In this document: positions 17,387-25,896 of the stretch, piece after piece | How positions within the stretch are numbered: the first letter of the stretch is position 1 | How the letters are laid out: the number at the start of each line of letters is the position of its first letter | Assembly: GCA_049315325.1 (NCBI GenBank) | Contig: JBMOKJ010000001.1 | Coordinates: 558,001-622,000 of the forward strand | Length of the DNA: 64,000 nt | Reading direction: 5' to 3' | Source: CAXXIC01 sp049315325 | Lineage (GTDB): Bacteria > Bacteroidota > Bacteroidia > Bacteroidales > UBA7332 | Notes under the pieces: generated by a model | The model's input: the letters and a program-made list of their open reading frames with translations, nothing else | Told to the model about the DNA's origin: nothing | The model's database searches: none | Made by a program: the position numbers and the translations under genes

Positions 17387-18730
17387 TTAGCAGCCGCTAC
17401 AGCCGGCACATTTCGCTAGCTCGTTGCGGAAACGTTTCTCAACCAAAAGTTTCAAGCGATCTTTGAACGCATCCATCCGAATGTTGTCAATCACATCAGC
17501 CATAAAGGCAAATTTGAGCAACATACGAGCCTCTTTCTCCGAAATGCCGCGAGCACGCAAGTAGAATAGCGCATTTTCGTCGATCTGACCAATCGTTGCA
17601 CCGTGGCTACACTTCACATCATCTGCATAGATTTCGAGCTGCGGTTTGGTGTACATTTTTGCATCGGCAGTCGTACAAATATTTTTATTTGTTTGATATG
17701 CCTCTGTTTTTTGAGCATCTTTACGCACCAAAATTCGTCCTGTGAATGCTCCAACTGATTTCTCGTCGAGTACATATTTAAACATCTCGTGGCTGGTGCA
17801 ATGAGGCACAGCGTGATCAATAAACGTGTGATTATCTACCGATTGCGTTTTATCCACAATGGCAATGCCACCCAAATGAGTTTCGGCATGTTGTCCGTTA
17901 AGTGTCACTTCATAATTGTTTCGGGTGCGACCGTTATGAAGTGTGATACTGTTGACCACTGCATTCGAATTGGCTTCTTGCGAAACAAAAGTAGAGGCCA
18001 CACGACAAGTATCGACGCCGTTTTCTTCCATTTCGTAGAAATCGAATCGAGCATCTTTGCCAACGAATATTTCGGTCACTTGCGTCGAAAGAAATTTTCT
18101 GCCTTCATCGATGGTATGATCGCACGAAAGCAGTTTTGCCTCTGCGTTTTCTTCCACGATAATAAGCAGACGTCTGTTCGACATCATATCCACATCGCCA
18201 CGGAAAATATTCACCAATTGAATTGGCTTTTCAACTGTAACGCCTTTTGGAATGTAAATCACGAATCCATCTTGCGCGAAAACGGTGTTGAACGCCACGA
18301 TGCCGTCGTTTTCAGTTTTGGCTAATTTGCCATAATGTTTAGCAGCTAAATCGGGATGTTTTTCACTGAAATCTTTCAAACTGCCAACGAAAACGGATGC
18401 AGGTAAACTCTTTCCAACACCTGGTTTTGCAAAATAACTGTCGTTTACCAAGAAGTAAAGCAACGAACTCAGATTTGGAACGTCGCATTTGAATACTTCG
18501 TACGGATCGACCGGCACCGCAAGTCTGTTTAGGTTAAATCCGTAATCAAGTTCGAAAAACGACGAAACATCGGTGTACTTGTACTCTTCCGACTTTTTGG
18601 TCGGGAAACCATTCTTTTGGAAGTCAGCAAACGCCTGTTCGCGGGGTGCATTCAGCACGTCCGACGAATGACGATTTATCAGCTCTTTAGCTTGGTTGTA
18701 GAGGTCTATATATTGTTGTTCTATAATCAT
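17387..18730 (-). CDS. sufD: Fe-S cluster assembly protein SufD
   Basis: 447 residues, the SufD branch of the SufB/SufD family. The N-terminal part includes FPTKKSEEYKYTDVSSFFEL; the beta-helix core includes the family stretch VDNHTFIDHAVPHCTSHEMF, then GRILVRKDAQKTEAYQTNKN and DDVKCSHGATIGQIDENALF, with the conserved SHGAT region and FYLRARGISEKEARMLL. The C-terminus ends in CAGCSGC, a Cys-rich tail. SufD pairs with SufB and the ATPase SufC to form the scaffold on which clusters are built. It is 86 bases after sufC, with a GC-rich repeat abutting the sufC stop codon. Confidence 0.96.
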   Translation of the reverse strand: MIIEQQYIDLYNQAKELINRHSSDVLNAPREQAFADFQKNGFPTKKSEEYKYTDVSSFFELDYGFNLNRLAVPVDPYEVFKCDVPNLSSLLYFLVNDSYFAKPGVGKSLPASVFVGSLKDFSEKHPDLAAKHYGKLAKTENDGIVAFNTVFAQDGFVIYIPKGVTVEKPIQLVNIFRGDVDMMSNRRLLIIVEENAEAKLLSCDHTIDEGRKFLSTQVTEIFVGKDARFDFYEMEENGVDTCRVASTFVSQEANSNAVVNSITLHNGRTRNNYEVTLNGQHAETHLGGIAIVDKTQSVDNHTFIDHAVPHCTSHEMFKYVLDEKSVGAFTGRILVRKDAQKTEAYQTNKNICTTADAKMYTKPQLEIYADDVKCSHGATIGQIDENALFYLRARGISEKEARMLLKFAFMADVIDNIRMDAFKDRLKLLVEKRFRNELAKCAGCSGC

Positions 18731-18784
18731 ATTGATAATACTCTTTTCTTATAAATTAAGAATCTTATTGAGTTGTTTTGTCTT

Positions 18785-18816
18785 AGCCTCCTCTTTTGGA
18801 TGGGGTTGGGGGGAGG
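18785..18816. repeat. GC-rich intergenic repeat copy abutting the sufC stop codon
   Basis: agcctcctcttttggatggg then gttggggggagg, an imperfect version of the CCCTCC...GGGAGGGGTTGGGGAGG element. It ends immediately next to the sufC stop codon at 18817. Confidence 0.5.
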
Positions 18817-19569
18817 TTATTCTCCTAACTCTTTTTTGATCCAGTCGTAACCTTTTTCTTCGAGTTCGAGAGCCAACTCAGGACCAGCCGATTTAACGAT
18901 TTTACCTTTGTAGAGTACGTGCACAAACTCTGGTTTGATGTAGTCGAGCAGACGTTGGTAGTGCGTGATAACCAAAGTCGCGTTGTGTTCGCTTTTGAGC
19001 TTGTTTACACCGTTTGCAACGATACGCAACGCATCGATATCAAGTCCAGAATCGGTTTCATCGAGAATCGCCAATTTCGGTTCTAACATTGCCATTTGGA
19101 AAATCTCGTTGCGTTTTTTCTCACCACCCGAGAAACCTTCGTTTACCGAACGACTTGCGAGTTTATTGTCCAACTCCACCACTTCGCGTTTTTCGCGCAT
19201 CAATTTCAGAAAATCAGATGCCGAAAGCGGCTCCTGTTGTTTGTATTTGCGGTGCTCGTTGATGGCCGTGCGCATAAAGTTGACCATACTCACGCCTGGT
19301 ATTTCAACTGGGTATTGGAAGCTAAGAAATATTCCTTCGCAAGAACGCTCTTCAGGAGCAAGATCGAGCAGATTTTTTCCTTCGAAAGTCACTTCACCCT
19401 CGGTGACTTCAAACACTGGATTTCCTGCGAGAACTGATGACAATGTGCTTTTCCCAGAACCGTTAGGACCCATGATTGCGTGTACTTCGCCTGGACGAAC
19501 AGTGAGGTTTATTCCTCTTAATATCTCTTTGCCATTTACGTTGGCGTGTAGGTTTTTGATTTGTAACAT
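18817..19569 (-). CDS. sufC: Fe-S cluster assembly ATPase SufC
   Basis: A 250-residue ABC ATPase. Walker A is GPNGSGKST (34-42), the signature motif is the SufC-type FSGGEKKRNE, and Walker B is LAILDETDSGLD, carrying the SufC-specific DETDSGLD. ITHYQRLLDYI supplies the switch histidine. It drives conformational changes in the SufBCD scaffold and is cytoplasmic with no membrane partner. In most Bacteroidota it directly follows sufB; here a four-helix-bundle gene lies between them. Confidence 0.97.
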   Translation of the reverse strand: MLQIKNLHANVNGKEILRGINLTVRPGEVHAIMGPNGSGKSTLSSVLAGNPVFEVTEGEVTFEGKNLLDLAPEERSCEGIFLSFQYPVEIPGVSMVNFMRTAINEHRKYKQQEPLSASDFLKLMREKREVVELDNKLASRSVNEGFSGGEKKRNEIFQMAMLEPKLAILDETDSGLDIDALRIVANGVNKLKSEHNATLVITHYQRLLDYIKPEFVHVLYKGKIVKSAGPELALELEEKGYDWIKKELGE

Positions 19570-19664
19570 AATTTCTAAAATTGAGAAGTAAAAAGAATTA
19601 ATGAGAAGTTATAAGAATTGATATGAATCAAAATCGTTCATTCTCATATTCATTTTTACATCAT

Positions 19665-20033
19665 TTATTGTTCATTTTGGTTTAAAAAGGCTTTACAATA
19701 AGCGTTTAATAAAAAGCTCGTTTTATTTAGTAATTCAAGTAAATTTGATTTGTCATTTTCAGTAATTAATTCAATATCTTTTGTTAGGATAATGTAATAT
19801 CTGCATTCTTCAAGTGACCCTTGAGCTATATTAAAAAATCTGAGTTTGTCAGCCTTGCCTAATTTCTTGTATCCTTCTGCAATGTTAGCTGCGATTGAAA
19901 CTGCAGCTCTTCTGAATTGAGAAGTAATGCCAAATAATTCTTCTTTTGGAAAGGTTTTGGTGATTCTATAAACAGCTAATGTAAATTCGTGAGCTTTTTG
20001 CCAAGCGATCAAATCTTCAAAAGTTTTGCTCAT
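19665..20033 (-). CDS. Four-helix bundle protein (S23/23S rRNA intervening-sequence protein family)
   Basis: About 122 residues, all-helical. The pattern FEDLIAWQKAHEFTLAVYR, then FPKEELFGITSQFRRAAVS and IAANIAEGYKK is diagnostic of the S23/avd-like four-helix bundle family, first known from proteins encoded in 23S rRNA intervening sequences and widespread as orphan genes. The start at MSKTFEDL is chosen by family fit; an in-frame ATG four codons upstream (20045) is also possible. It lies inside the suf operon between sufB and sufC, same strand, with 54 and 95 base flanks. Function is unknown. It looks like an insertion into the operon rather than a suf component. Confidence 0.85.
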   Translation of the reverse strand: MSKTFEDLIAWQKAHEFTLAVYRITKTFPKEELFGITSQFRRAAVSIAANIAEGYKKLGKADKLRFFNIAQGSLEECRYYIILTKDIELITENDKSNLLELLNKTSFLLNAYCKAFLNQNEQ

Positions 20034-20099
20034 ATTATCACCCATTTTTCTTATAACTCCTTATAAATTCACATGACTTCATTTAACTTCCTCAAAAAT

Positions 20100-21545
20100 T
20101 TATCCAACACTTCCTTCGAGACTAATTGCGAGCAATTTTTGAGCTTCAACAGCAAATTCCATTGGGAGTTTGTTCATTACCTCTTTTGCATAGCCGTTTA
20201 CGATCAAACCAACTGCATCTTCGGTGGAGATTCCACGTTGGTTGCAGTAGAAAATCTGATCTTCGCTGATTTTAGAAGTTGTTGCTTCATGCTCTACAAC
20301 TGCCGTTTCGTTGTTGATTTCCATATACGGAAACGTGTGTGCACCACATTTATCACTGAGCAAAAGGCTATCGCATTGCGAGTGGTTACGCGCATTTGTC
20401 GCATTTTTACTGATGCGAACCAACCCGCGGTAGCTGTTTTGGCTAAAACCTGCCGAAATACCTTTCGAAACTATGGTGCTTTTGGTGTTTTTTCCTAGGT
20501 GAATCATCTTTGTGCCAGTGTCGGCTTGCTGGTGATTGTTGGTGACGGCTACCGAGTAGAATTCGCCCACAGAATTGTCTCCTTGCAGGATGCAGCTTGG
20601 GTATTTCCACGTCACGGCCGAACCGGTTTCTACCTGCGTCCACGATATTTTAGAGCTATCACCTTTACAAATACCGCGTTTGGTCACGAAATTGTAAATT
20701 CCTCCCTTGCCTTCTTTATCTCCAGGATACCAATTTTGCACGGTCGAATATTTTATTTCGGCACGGTCGTGAGCAATGATTTCTACTATCGCAGCGTGAA
20801 GCTGATTTTCGTCACGCATCGGTGCGGTGCAACCTTCGAGGTAGCTTACGTATGCATCATCGTCAGCCACTATCAGTGTGCGCTCAAACTGCCCTGTGTT
20901 AGCAGCATTGATACGGAAATAGGTGGAAAGTTCCATTGGGCAACGAACGCCTTTCGGGATATAAACAAACGATCCGTCGCTAAACACAGCAGAATTCAAC
21001 GCTGCATAGAAATTGTCGCGGTAAGGAACCACCGAACCGAGGTATTTTTGTACCAAATCGGGGTAATCATGCACCGCCTCGCTGAACGAGCAAAATATCA
21101 CACCCATTTCGGCCAATTTCTCTTTGAAAGTAGTTTTCACAGACACGCTATCCATCACGGCATCAACCGCCATGCCCGAAAGTGCCATTTGCTCCACAAG
21201 CGAAATACCTAATTTGTCGAATGTTTTCAACAATTCTGGATCTACTTCGTCGAGGCTTTTGGGTCCCTCTTTTTTGCGAGGGGCAGCATAGTAACTGATT
21301 GATTGATAATCAATCTCAGGAATTTGAAGGTGTGCCCATTCAGGCATCGGTAGTGTTACCCAATATCTAAAAGCCTTTAAGCGGAAGTCGAGCAGCCATT
21401 GCGGCTCACTTTTTTTCGAAGAGATGAGGCGAACCACGTCTTCGTTCAGACCAATCGGAATAATTTCCGTGTCTATATCGGTAACAAATCCATATTTGTA
21501 ATCGCCGGTTGTTACCTCGTCGAGTATATCTTTTTCTTCTTGCAT
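20100..21545 (-). CDS. sufB: Fe-S cluster assembly protein SufB
   Basis: 481 residues, full length. Family motifs include YGFVTDIDTEIIPIGLNED near the N-terminus, IPEIDYQSISYYAAPRKK, then GVRCPMELSTYFRINAANTG and EGCTAPMRDENQLHAA in the core, and the ending HEATTSKISEDQIFYCNQRG. SufB is the main scaffold subunit on which nascent clusters form together with SufC and SufD. It starts the suf operon, 84 bases after the CvpA-like gene on the same strand, and is followed by the four-helix-bundle gene. The cluster-ligand cysteine region (EGCTAP) is intact. Confidence 0.97.
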   Translation of the reverse strand: MQEEKDILDEVTTGDYKYGFVTDIDTEIIPIGLNEDVVRLISSKKSEPQWLLDFRLKAFRYWVTLPMPEWAHLQIPEIDYQSISYYAAPRKKEGPKSLDEVDPELLKTFDKLGISLVEQMALSGMAVDAVMDSVSVKTTFKEKLAEMGVIFCSFSEAVHDYPDLVQKYLGSVVPYRDNFYAALNSAVFSDGSFVYIPKGVRCPMELSTYFRINAANTGQFERTLIVADDDAYVSYLEGCTAPMRDENQLHAAIVEIIAHDRAEIKYSTVQNWYPGDKEGKGGIYNFVTKRGICKGDSSKISWTQVETGSAVTWKYPSCILQGDNSVGEFYSVAVTNNHQQADTGTKMIHLGKNTKSTIVSKGISAGFSQNSYRGLVRISKNATNARNHSQCDSLLLSDKCGAHTFPYMEINNETAVVEHEATTSKISEDQIFYCNQRGISTEDAVGLIVNGYAKEVMNKLPMEFAVEAQKLLAISLEGSVG

Positions 21546-21629
21546 AAACTATGATTCTAAAACTAATTTACAAAAGCTAATTTACGAATGCTGTTGCACA
21601 ACATATAAACTATTTTTTGGCAGATTAGT

Positions 21630-22163
21630 TCACCCCACGACCTCTTTTTTATCTTTTATTTCAATCTCTTTTTCTTGATGAAAATAATTTTGGAGGTAAG
21701 GGAAAATGGTTGGAGACACTTTCAGTATGGGAAAGTACGAGATGGATTCACTTTTTGAGGTTGATTTGATGATACGGTTGTTACTGTCAAGCTGTTGGAA
21801 TAGATTGAGCGCAATGCTGATGATGAGAATAAATTTGATTCCACCAAAAATAGCACCTGCCACATGGTTCAAAGGTCCGAGACCAATACCAGCAAGCACT
21901 TTTTGGAAAATAGTGGCCAAAAGATTGGCTAAAATAATGATAGCAATAAATGGAATAAAGAACGAAAGCGGTTTCCAAATGTAAACTGGGAAATCGTAAA
22001 GTGTTAGCAGAAACTTTGCAGCTATATCGGCATAATGAATTGCTACCCACGAACCAATAATGATTCCAGCTAGTGAAATCAATTGCCGCACCAAGCCATC
22101 GGTTAGCCCTTTCACCATTCCGATTCCGATTAAAATAAAAAGTACCCAGTCGATGTAATTCAT
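21630..22163 (-). CDS. CvpA family membrane protein
   Basis: About 177 residues with four hydrophobic segments, the size and layout of CvpA (colicin V production) proteins. The start MNYIDWVLFILIGIGMVKGL matches the family N-terminus and is preferred over the ATG 21 bases upstream, because two -7-like boxes lie at 22182-22199. GLVRQLISLAGIIIGSW and LLATIFQKVLAGIGLGPLN are typical CvpA stretches (the GLGPLNxxxGAIFG loop). CvpA is an inner-membrane protein linked to envelope stress, with unclear biochemistry. The C-terminal 20 residues are charged and repetitive (EKEIEIKDKK). Confidence 0.8.
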   Translation of the reverse strand: MNYIDWVLFILIGIGMVKGLTDGLVRQLISLAGIIIGSWVAIHYADIAAKFLLTLYDFPVYIWKPLSFFIPFIAIIILANLLATIFQKVLAGIGLGPLNHVAGAIFGGIKFILIISIALNLFQQLDSNNRIIKSTSKSESISYFPILKVSPTIFPYLQNYFHQEKEIEIKDKKEVVG

Positions 22164-22181
22164 TTCGCCAAGATTGATAGA

Positions 22182-22199
22182 CAAAAATAGTCAAATTTA
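22182..22199 (-). promoter_or_regulatory. Two overlapping candidate -7 boxes upstream of the CvpA/suf run
   Basis: On the minus strand TAAATTTG (22199-22192) and TATTTTTG (22189-22182) both match TAnnTTTG, 19-36 bases before the preferred CvpA start. A clear -33 element is not seen. Confidence 0.35.
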
Positions 22200-22273
22200 T
22201 TCGGTGACTATTCCAACGGTGATCTATTTTGTTGAAAAAACAATGCTCAATTTAGTTTAACTGCTTTCGAGCA

Positions 22274-23119
22274 TTAAGTTGCCACTGATTCGCAAATAAA
22301 GTTTGGAATAATTCCAGTGGAATTAATAAGGAGTTCAGCATTTTTCTCGAGCACGTTCCCCGAAAGCACAAGGCACGTATCGATGCCAAATTTGTTGCCA
22401 CCGATGATGTCTGTTTTCAGCGTATCGCCCACCATCAAGATATCTTTTTTCGTAATTTTATCGTTTTTTATTGCATATTCATAAGCAAAAGTAAAAATCT
22501 GCGAATCTGGTTTTCCGAAACGAATGAATATTTTTTCGGACAACGGCTCGAGTAAATCTGCCAGTCCGCCAATGGCGATGGCCACGTGATCTCGAGACAC
22601 AGGATATGTTTCGTCGGAATTGGCTACAATCACCGGCAAGCTCCTTTTGCGCAGCAAATTAACGGCCTTTGTTAGGTCGGTTTTCCAATCGAAACCTTCG
22701 TCGTCGAGCAACACCAGCGCAGTGTATTCTTCCATATTCTCCACATCGATATCGCTGATCGAAACTGTCTTCAATCCAACGGTTTCGATGTAGTGAGCCG
22801 AGCACTCCGTGCCAAGATAAACCACCGTTCCACCTTTGATTTTATTTTCAAGGTATTCGTTGGCAATCATTCCCGATGAGATAATTTTGCTTTCCGTGAT
22901 TTCAGGAATTCCACGCGATTTGAACGCTTCGGCTAACTGCTGCGGGCTACGCGAAGCGTCGTTCGTAAGCACGTAGTAAGTGATTCCTTCCTCTTTCAAA
23001 AACTGAAGCATCTCTCGCGCTCCAGGCAATATGCCTTGGTAGTTGCGCAATACGCCATACGAGTCAAGAAAAACCACTTTATACTGCTTTGCTACCTCTT
23101 TGAATGATTGTATATTCAT
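22274..23119 (-). CDS. HAD-superfamily class IIA hydrolase-like protein
   Basis: 281 residues, related to the NagD/TIGR01459 group. Motif I is FLDSYGVLRNY, motif II VLTNDASRS, and the C-terminal motifs RFGKPDSQIF and ILMVGDTLKTDIIGGNKFG supply the Lys and Asp of motifs III and IV. A class IIA cap lies between (about 90-190). The second Asp of the usual DxD in motif I is Tyr here (D-S-Y), which would weaken classic phosphatase chemistry. Substrate unknown. It stands alone on the minus strand, 72 bases after the glutamine-amidotransferase gene it follows in transcription order. Confidence 0.8.
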   Translation of the reverse strand: MNIQSFKEVAKQYKVVFLDSYGVLRNYQGILPGAREMLQFLKEEGITYYVLTNDASRSPQQLAEAFKSRGIPEITESKIISSGMIANEYLENKIKGGTVVYLGTECSAHYIETVGLKTVSISDIDVENMEEYTALVLLDDEGFDWKTDLTKAVNLLRKRSLPVIVANSDETYPVSRDHVAIAIGGLADLLEPLSEKIFIRFGKPDSQIFTFAYEYAIKNDKITKKDILMVGDTLKTDIIGGNKFGIDTCLVLSGNVLEKNAELLINSTGIIPNFICESVAT

Positions 23120-23191
23120 AATCGTATTTTTTGCTATTTATTTATAGAACAACCTATCTAACGCCGAAGGCAAATATCTACTTAATATCTC

Positions 23192-23908
23192 TCAATCTTC
23201 TTTCATCGCCCCAATAAATGCCTCAAAAACCCGCTTGTTACCCTCGTATTCGGTGAGCATTCTCTCGGGATGAAACTGCAATCCGACCAAAAAACGGTGC
23301 GATGGATTGTAAACACCTTCGATTAATTCGTCGTCGGAATAAGCCATCGGCAGTAGCCCTTTTCCTAGTACCTCAATGCCTTGATGATGGTACGAATTTA
23401 CTTCTAATTCAGGCAATTGATACCAATTGGCAAGAGGAGTTTGTTCGATTAATCGTATTCGGTGGCGATGCGTGTCGTAGTTATCGTAATTGATGTGTAG
23501 CACTTTGTGATTCGATGCTTCGTGCACATCTTTGTGAATTTTCCCACCGTGAAGCACGTTGATTAACTGCATTCCGCGGCAAAACCCGATAACAGGTTTG
23601 TCCGTATCGATGGCATGGCGAAGGCAAGCGATTTCGATTTCGTCTTTCAGCGGATCGTATTCGTCGAGTGTCTCTGGCTGGTGATTTTCGCCATAATAGA
23701 TTGGATTGATATCGCCACCTTCCATCATCAACATTCCGTCGTAATCCGACAGATATTCACTCAAAATATCCTTTGTGGCTTCGGCAATGGGCACAATGAT
23801 GGGCATCACACCGCCTTCTGCCAGTAGCTGAAGATAGACTTCTGAAACCCAATTTATCGGTTTGTCTTTGCGGGTCAATCGGCGCGACACGATTAATACT
23901 TTCTTCAT
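23192..23908 (-). CDS. Class I glutamine amidotransferase-like peptidase (C26, PuuD-like)
   Basis: A 238-residue stand-alone class I GATase fold. The nucleophile Cys is in PVIGFCRGMQLINV and the His/Glu pair in VGLQFHPERM. The group comprises gamma-glutamyl-GABA hydrolase (PuuD) and related gamma-glutamyl peptidases; the N-terminal VSRRLTRKDKPINWVSEVYL and the MMEGGDINPIYY segment fit that group. Its ATG overlaps the aminotransferase stop by ATGA, so the two are translationally coupled and may act on a common amine or amino-acid substrate. No signal peptide. Confidence 0.85.
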   Translation of the reverse strand: MKKVLIVSRRLTRKDKPINWVSEVYLQLLAEGGVMPIIVPIAEATKDILSEYLSDYDGMLMMEGGDINPIYYGENHQPETLDEYDPLKDEIEIACLRHAIDTDKPVIGFCRGMQLINVLHGGKIHKDVHEASNHKVLHINYDNYDTHRHRIRLIEQTPLANWYQLPELEVNSYHHQGIEVLGKGLLPMAYSDDELIEGVYNPSHRFLVGLQFHPERMLTEYEGNKRVFEAFIGAMKED

Positions 23909-25044
23909 TTGTGCTCTGTTTTAAACTGTTTGCGCGAAATATCCTGCAAGGCATCGATGAGCAACCGATCTTTCTTTTCACCCTGCGAAGCCACTCGGAT
24001 GTGGTAGTTGTCGAGTCCCACTTTGTTGCTGCAATCGCGCACATAAGCCCGATAATCTTCGAGCAAAATCCGTTGAATTTCAGTGGCAGTCAATCCGCAT
24101 TCCGATTTTAGTAAAATAAAATTGCTGCCTGTTGGGTAGGCGTGAAATCCGTTAATTTCTTGCAACTCTTGATAGAGCAATCTCACATCTCTAATCACTC
24201 TCAATCGGGCTTTGTGATACTCTTCGTCAGTCTTTTCGAGCTGAGTCAAGAAGTATTCTGCCAGCGTGTTGATGTTCCAGACTGGGAGCAGTTTGCGAAT
24301 CGATGATAAAAATTCCTGATTCGATGAACAGCAATAACCAAGCCTCAAACCCGGAATGCCGCAATGTTTACTCATGCTGCGTACCAGCATCAAGTTCGGG
24401 AATTTGTCGATGTGCGACAACAGACTTGGTATATTGACAGCCGCAAAATCGATAAACGATTCGTCGACAATCACCATTTTGAGGTGCTTCATTCGGTGGA
24501 GAAATCGCATAACCTCTTCTGCCGAAATAAGTTGCCCGGTCGGGTTGCCTGGGTTTATAATCAGTGCCGACGATATGTTGTTTTGATTGATCCAATCGGC
24601 GTAATCGTTGAGGTTGAGCTGATACTCCATTTCTGGAGGAAGTTGATAGAGTCGTGCGAAATCTTTGCGGCGGATTTTGTCGGTGTATTCGCTAAAAGTC
24701 GGCACCGGAATGGCGATGTTGTCTATCAAGTTTTCGATGATGACCGTGATAAGTTCCGTCGCTCCATTGCCTATCACCAGACTGTTTGGATCGACGTGCA
24801 GCACGCTTGCCAGATTTTTTTGCGAGATAATGGAGTTGCTCGATGGGTACGATTTTATAAGCATCGGAAGCTCGCGTTGCATCAGTTTGAGCAACTTTTT
24901 ATCGGGATAATAGGGGTTGGCGATAAAGCAAAAATCGACCACCTCCTTCAACGCCTCTTTGCCCACAATATCTGCCAACGAAGGAGAATGGGAGGTCTCG
25001 TAGAAAAGGTGTCGTTTTATCTCAATTTTATCTTTCGAAAACAT
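23905..25044 (-). CDS. Class I/II PLP-dependent aminotransferase (HisC/CobD-like)
   Basis: 379 residues of fold type I. Visible motifs are VIGNGATELI near the cofactor phosphate site, INPGNPTG, IVDESFIDFA and the PLP-lysine segment RSMSKHCGIPGLRLGY. These match the histidinol-phosphate aminotransferase/threonine-phosphate decarboxylase branch, but no his or cob genes are nearby. Its partner is a gamma-glutamyl-type amidohydrolase overlapping by ATGA. A -7-like box (TAAATTTG, minus strand) lies 30 bases before the start. Reaction class is confident; substrate is unassigned. Confidence 0.85.
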   Translation of the reverse strand: MFSKDKIEIKRHLFYETSHSPSLADIVGKEALKEVVDFCFIANPYYPDKKLLKLMQRELPMLIKSYPSSNSIISQKNLASVLHVDPNSLVIGNGATELITVIIENLIDNIAIPVPTFSEYTDKIRRKDFARLYQLPPEMEYQLNLNDYADWINQNNISSALIINPGNPTGQLISAEEVMRFLHRMKHLKMVIVDESFIDFAAVNIPSLLSHIDKFPNLMLVRSMSKHCGIPGLRLGYCCSSNQEFLSSIRKLLPVWNINTLAEYFLTQLEKTDEEYHKARLRVIRDVRLLYQELQEINGFHAYPTGSNFILLKSECGLTATEIQRILLEDYRAYVRDCSNKVGLDNYHIRVASQGEKKDRLLIDALQDISRKQFKTEHK

Positions 25045-25073
25045 CTGATGGCTCTATTTACTGCACTAAATTA

Positions 25074-25081
25074 CAAATTTA
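25074..25081 (-). promoter_or_regulatory. Putative -7 box of the aminotransferase/amidohydrolase operon
   Basis: TAAATTTG on the minus strand, 30 bases upstream of the ATG at 25044. It matches TAnnTTTG; no -33 element at the usual distance was found. Confidence 0.4.
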
Positions 25082-25189
25082 ATGGGAATAATCAACAGAA
25101 ACCCATTTTGCAGAAGAATAAACGCTGTTTTTTGCGATGTTTGTTTCGCCTCTTCGCTCAGGCGAATTTGTAATTTCGGCAATTTAAAA

Positions 25190-25252
25190 TATATTTGTTG
25201 TCGGAATGTAGTTCCTAAGAATAATTAGCGGAACAGAATATAATTTCGCCCG
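25190..25252 (+). repeat. Dispersed intergenic repeat, copy 1
   Basis: It begins TATATTTGTTGTCGGAATGT and continues AGTTCCTAAGAATAA, then a degenerate palindrome. It shares its order of motifs with copies at 32161, 33005 and 33155. Confidence 0.65.
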
Positions 25253-25349
25253 TACAAAATCATTAAAGATATTAAGGATATGCTTAAGTTAGTGATAATA
25301 TAACTATAGTCCAATATTTTGATTATTAATATTAATTATAACCTTTGGC

Positions 25350-25766
25350 ATGAAAATTATTATTAGAATATCGTGGGCATTTCTATTAACAAATTTCTTA
25401 GGAATAATTTATTATTTAATTAATTACATATTAATCGGTCTTACAGGGCCTAATATGTTTTTGGCAGGTGCGATCCTTAACATTTTGTTCTATAGCACAA
25501 TAAATGCTGTATTTTGGGTAATTTTATATCTAACTACTTCTTTTATTAATAAGGAATATATTGAGAAATTGCTTAAGCCAAAAACAATACTTATTGAAAT
25601 TGCTGCTTTATATTCATTGGTTTATCTTTTATCACATATCTCATATACAATAAATATACTGCCTATAAACAAAGTAACTGAAGATGATGTAATGGTAGCA
25701 TTTGGTCCATTTATTATTTTGTATTTAACTTGGATAGGTATAATTTATTGGAGAAGAAAATCATAA
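25350..25766 (+). CDS. Small multi-pass membrane protein, unrecognised
   Basis: 138 residues with about four hydrophobic helices (roughly 5-30, 35-65, 80-100 and 115-135) and a basic C-terminal end (YWRRKS). No family motif is recognised. The gene is much more AT-rich than its neighbours and stands alone between the minus-strand aminotransferase operon and glnA. An IS or phage link is not visible. It is supported as a gene by the clean hydrophobic pattern and the positively charged loops, not by homology. Confidence 0.55.
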   Translation: MKIIIRISWAFLLTNFLGIIYYLINYILIGLTGPNMFLAGAILNILFYSTINAVFWVILYLTTSFINKEYIEKLLKPKTILIEIAALYSLVYLLSHISYTINILPINKVTEDDVMVAFGPFIILYLTWIGIIYWRRKS

Positions 25767-25840
25767 GATAAGGCCGACACTCCCCTTAGGCGCAGGTTTA
25801 ACGAAGAGAAATCTGCGATAAAAGAGAAATTCACTCAATA

Positions 25841-25873
25841 AAAAAAGCCCCCATTCCATTAGGAACAGAGGCT
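25841..25873 (-). terminator. Terminator of glutamine synthetase
   Basis: On the minus strand a 12-bp stem (agcctctgttcc with ggaatgggggct, including G-U pairs) and a TAAT loop are followed by a T-run, 24 bases after the glnA stop. Confidence 0.8.
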
Positions 25874-25896
25874 CTTCGTATTGTTGATTCAAGAAA

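Noticed and set aside
16727..17419. Long antisense ORF over sufS and the sufS-sufD spacer (230 codons)
   Set aside because: It is the shadow of a highly biased coding strand; the translation is Phe/His/Arg-rich with no domain pattern, and the real sufS frame has all catalytic residues.
20499..21212. Antisense ORF over sufB (237 codons)
   Set aside because: Same shadow effect; sufB on the opposite strand is complete and conserved.
24364..25173. Antisense ORF over the aminotransferase (269 codons)
   Set aside because: Low-complexity His/Arg/Phe composition, no motif, and full overlap with a well-supported gene.
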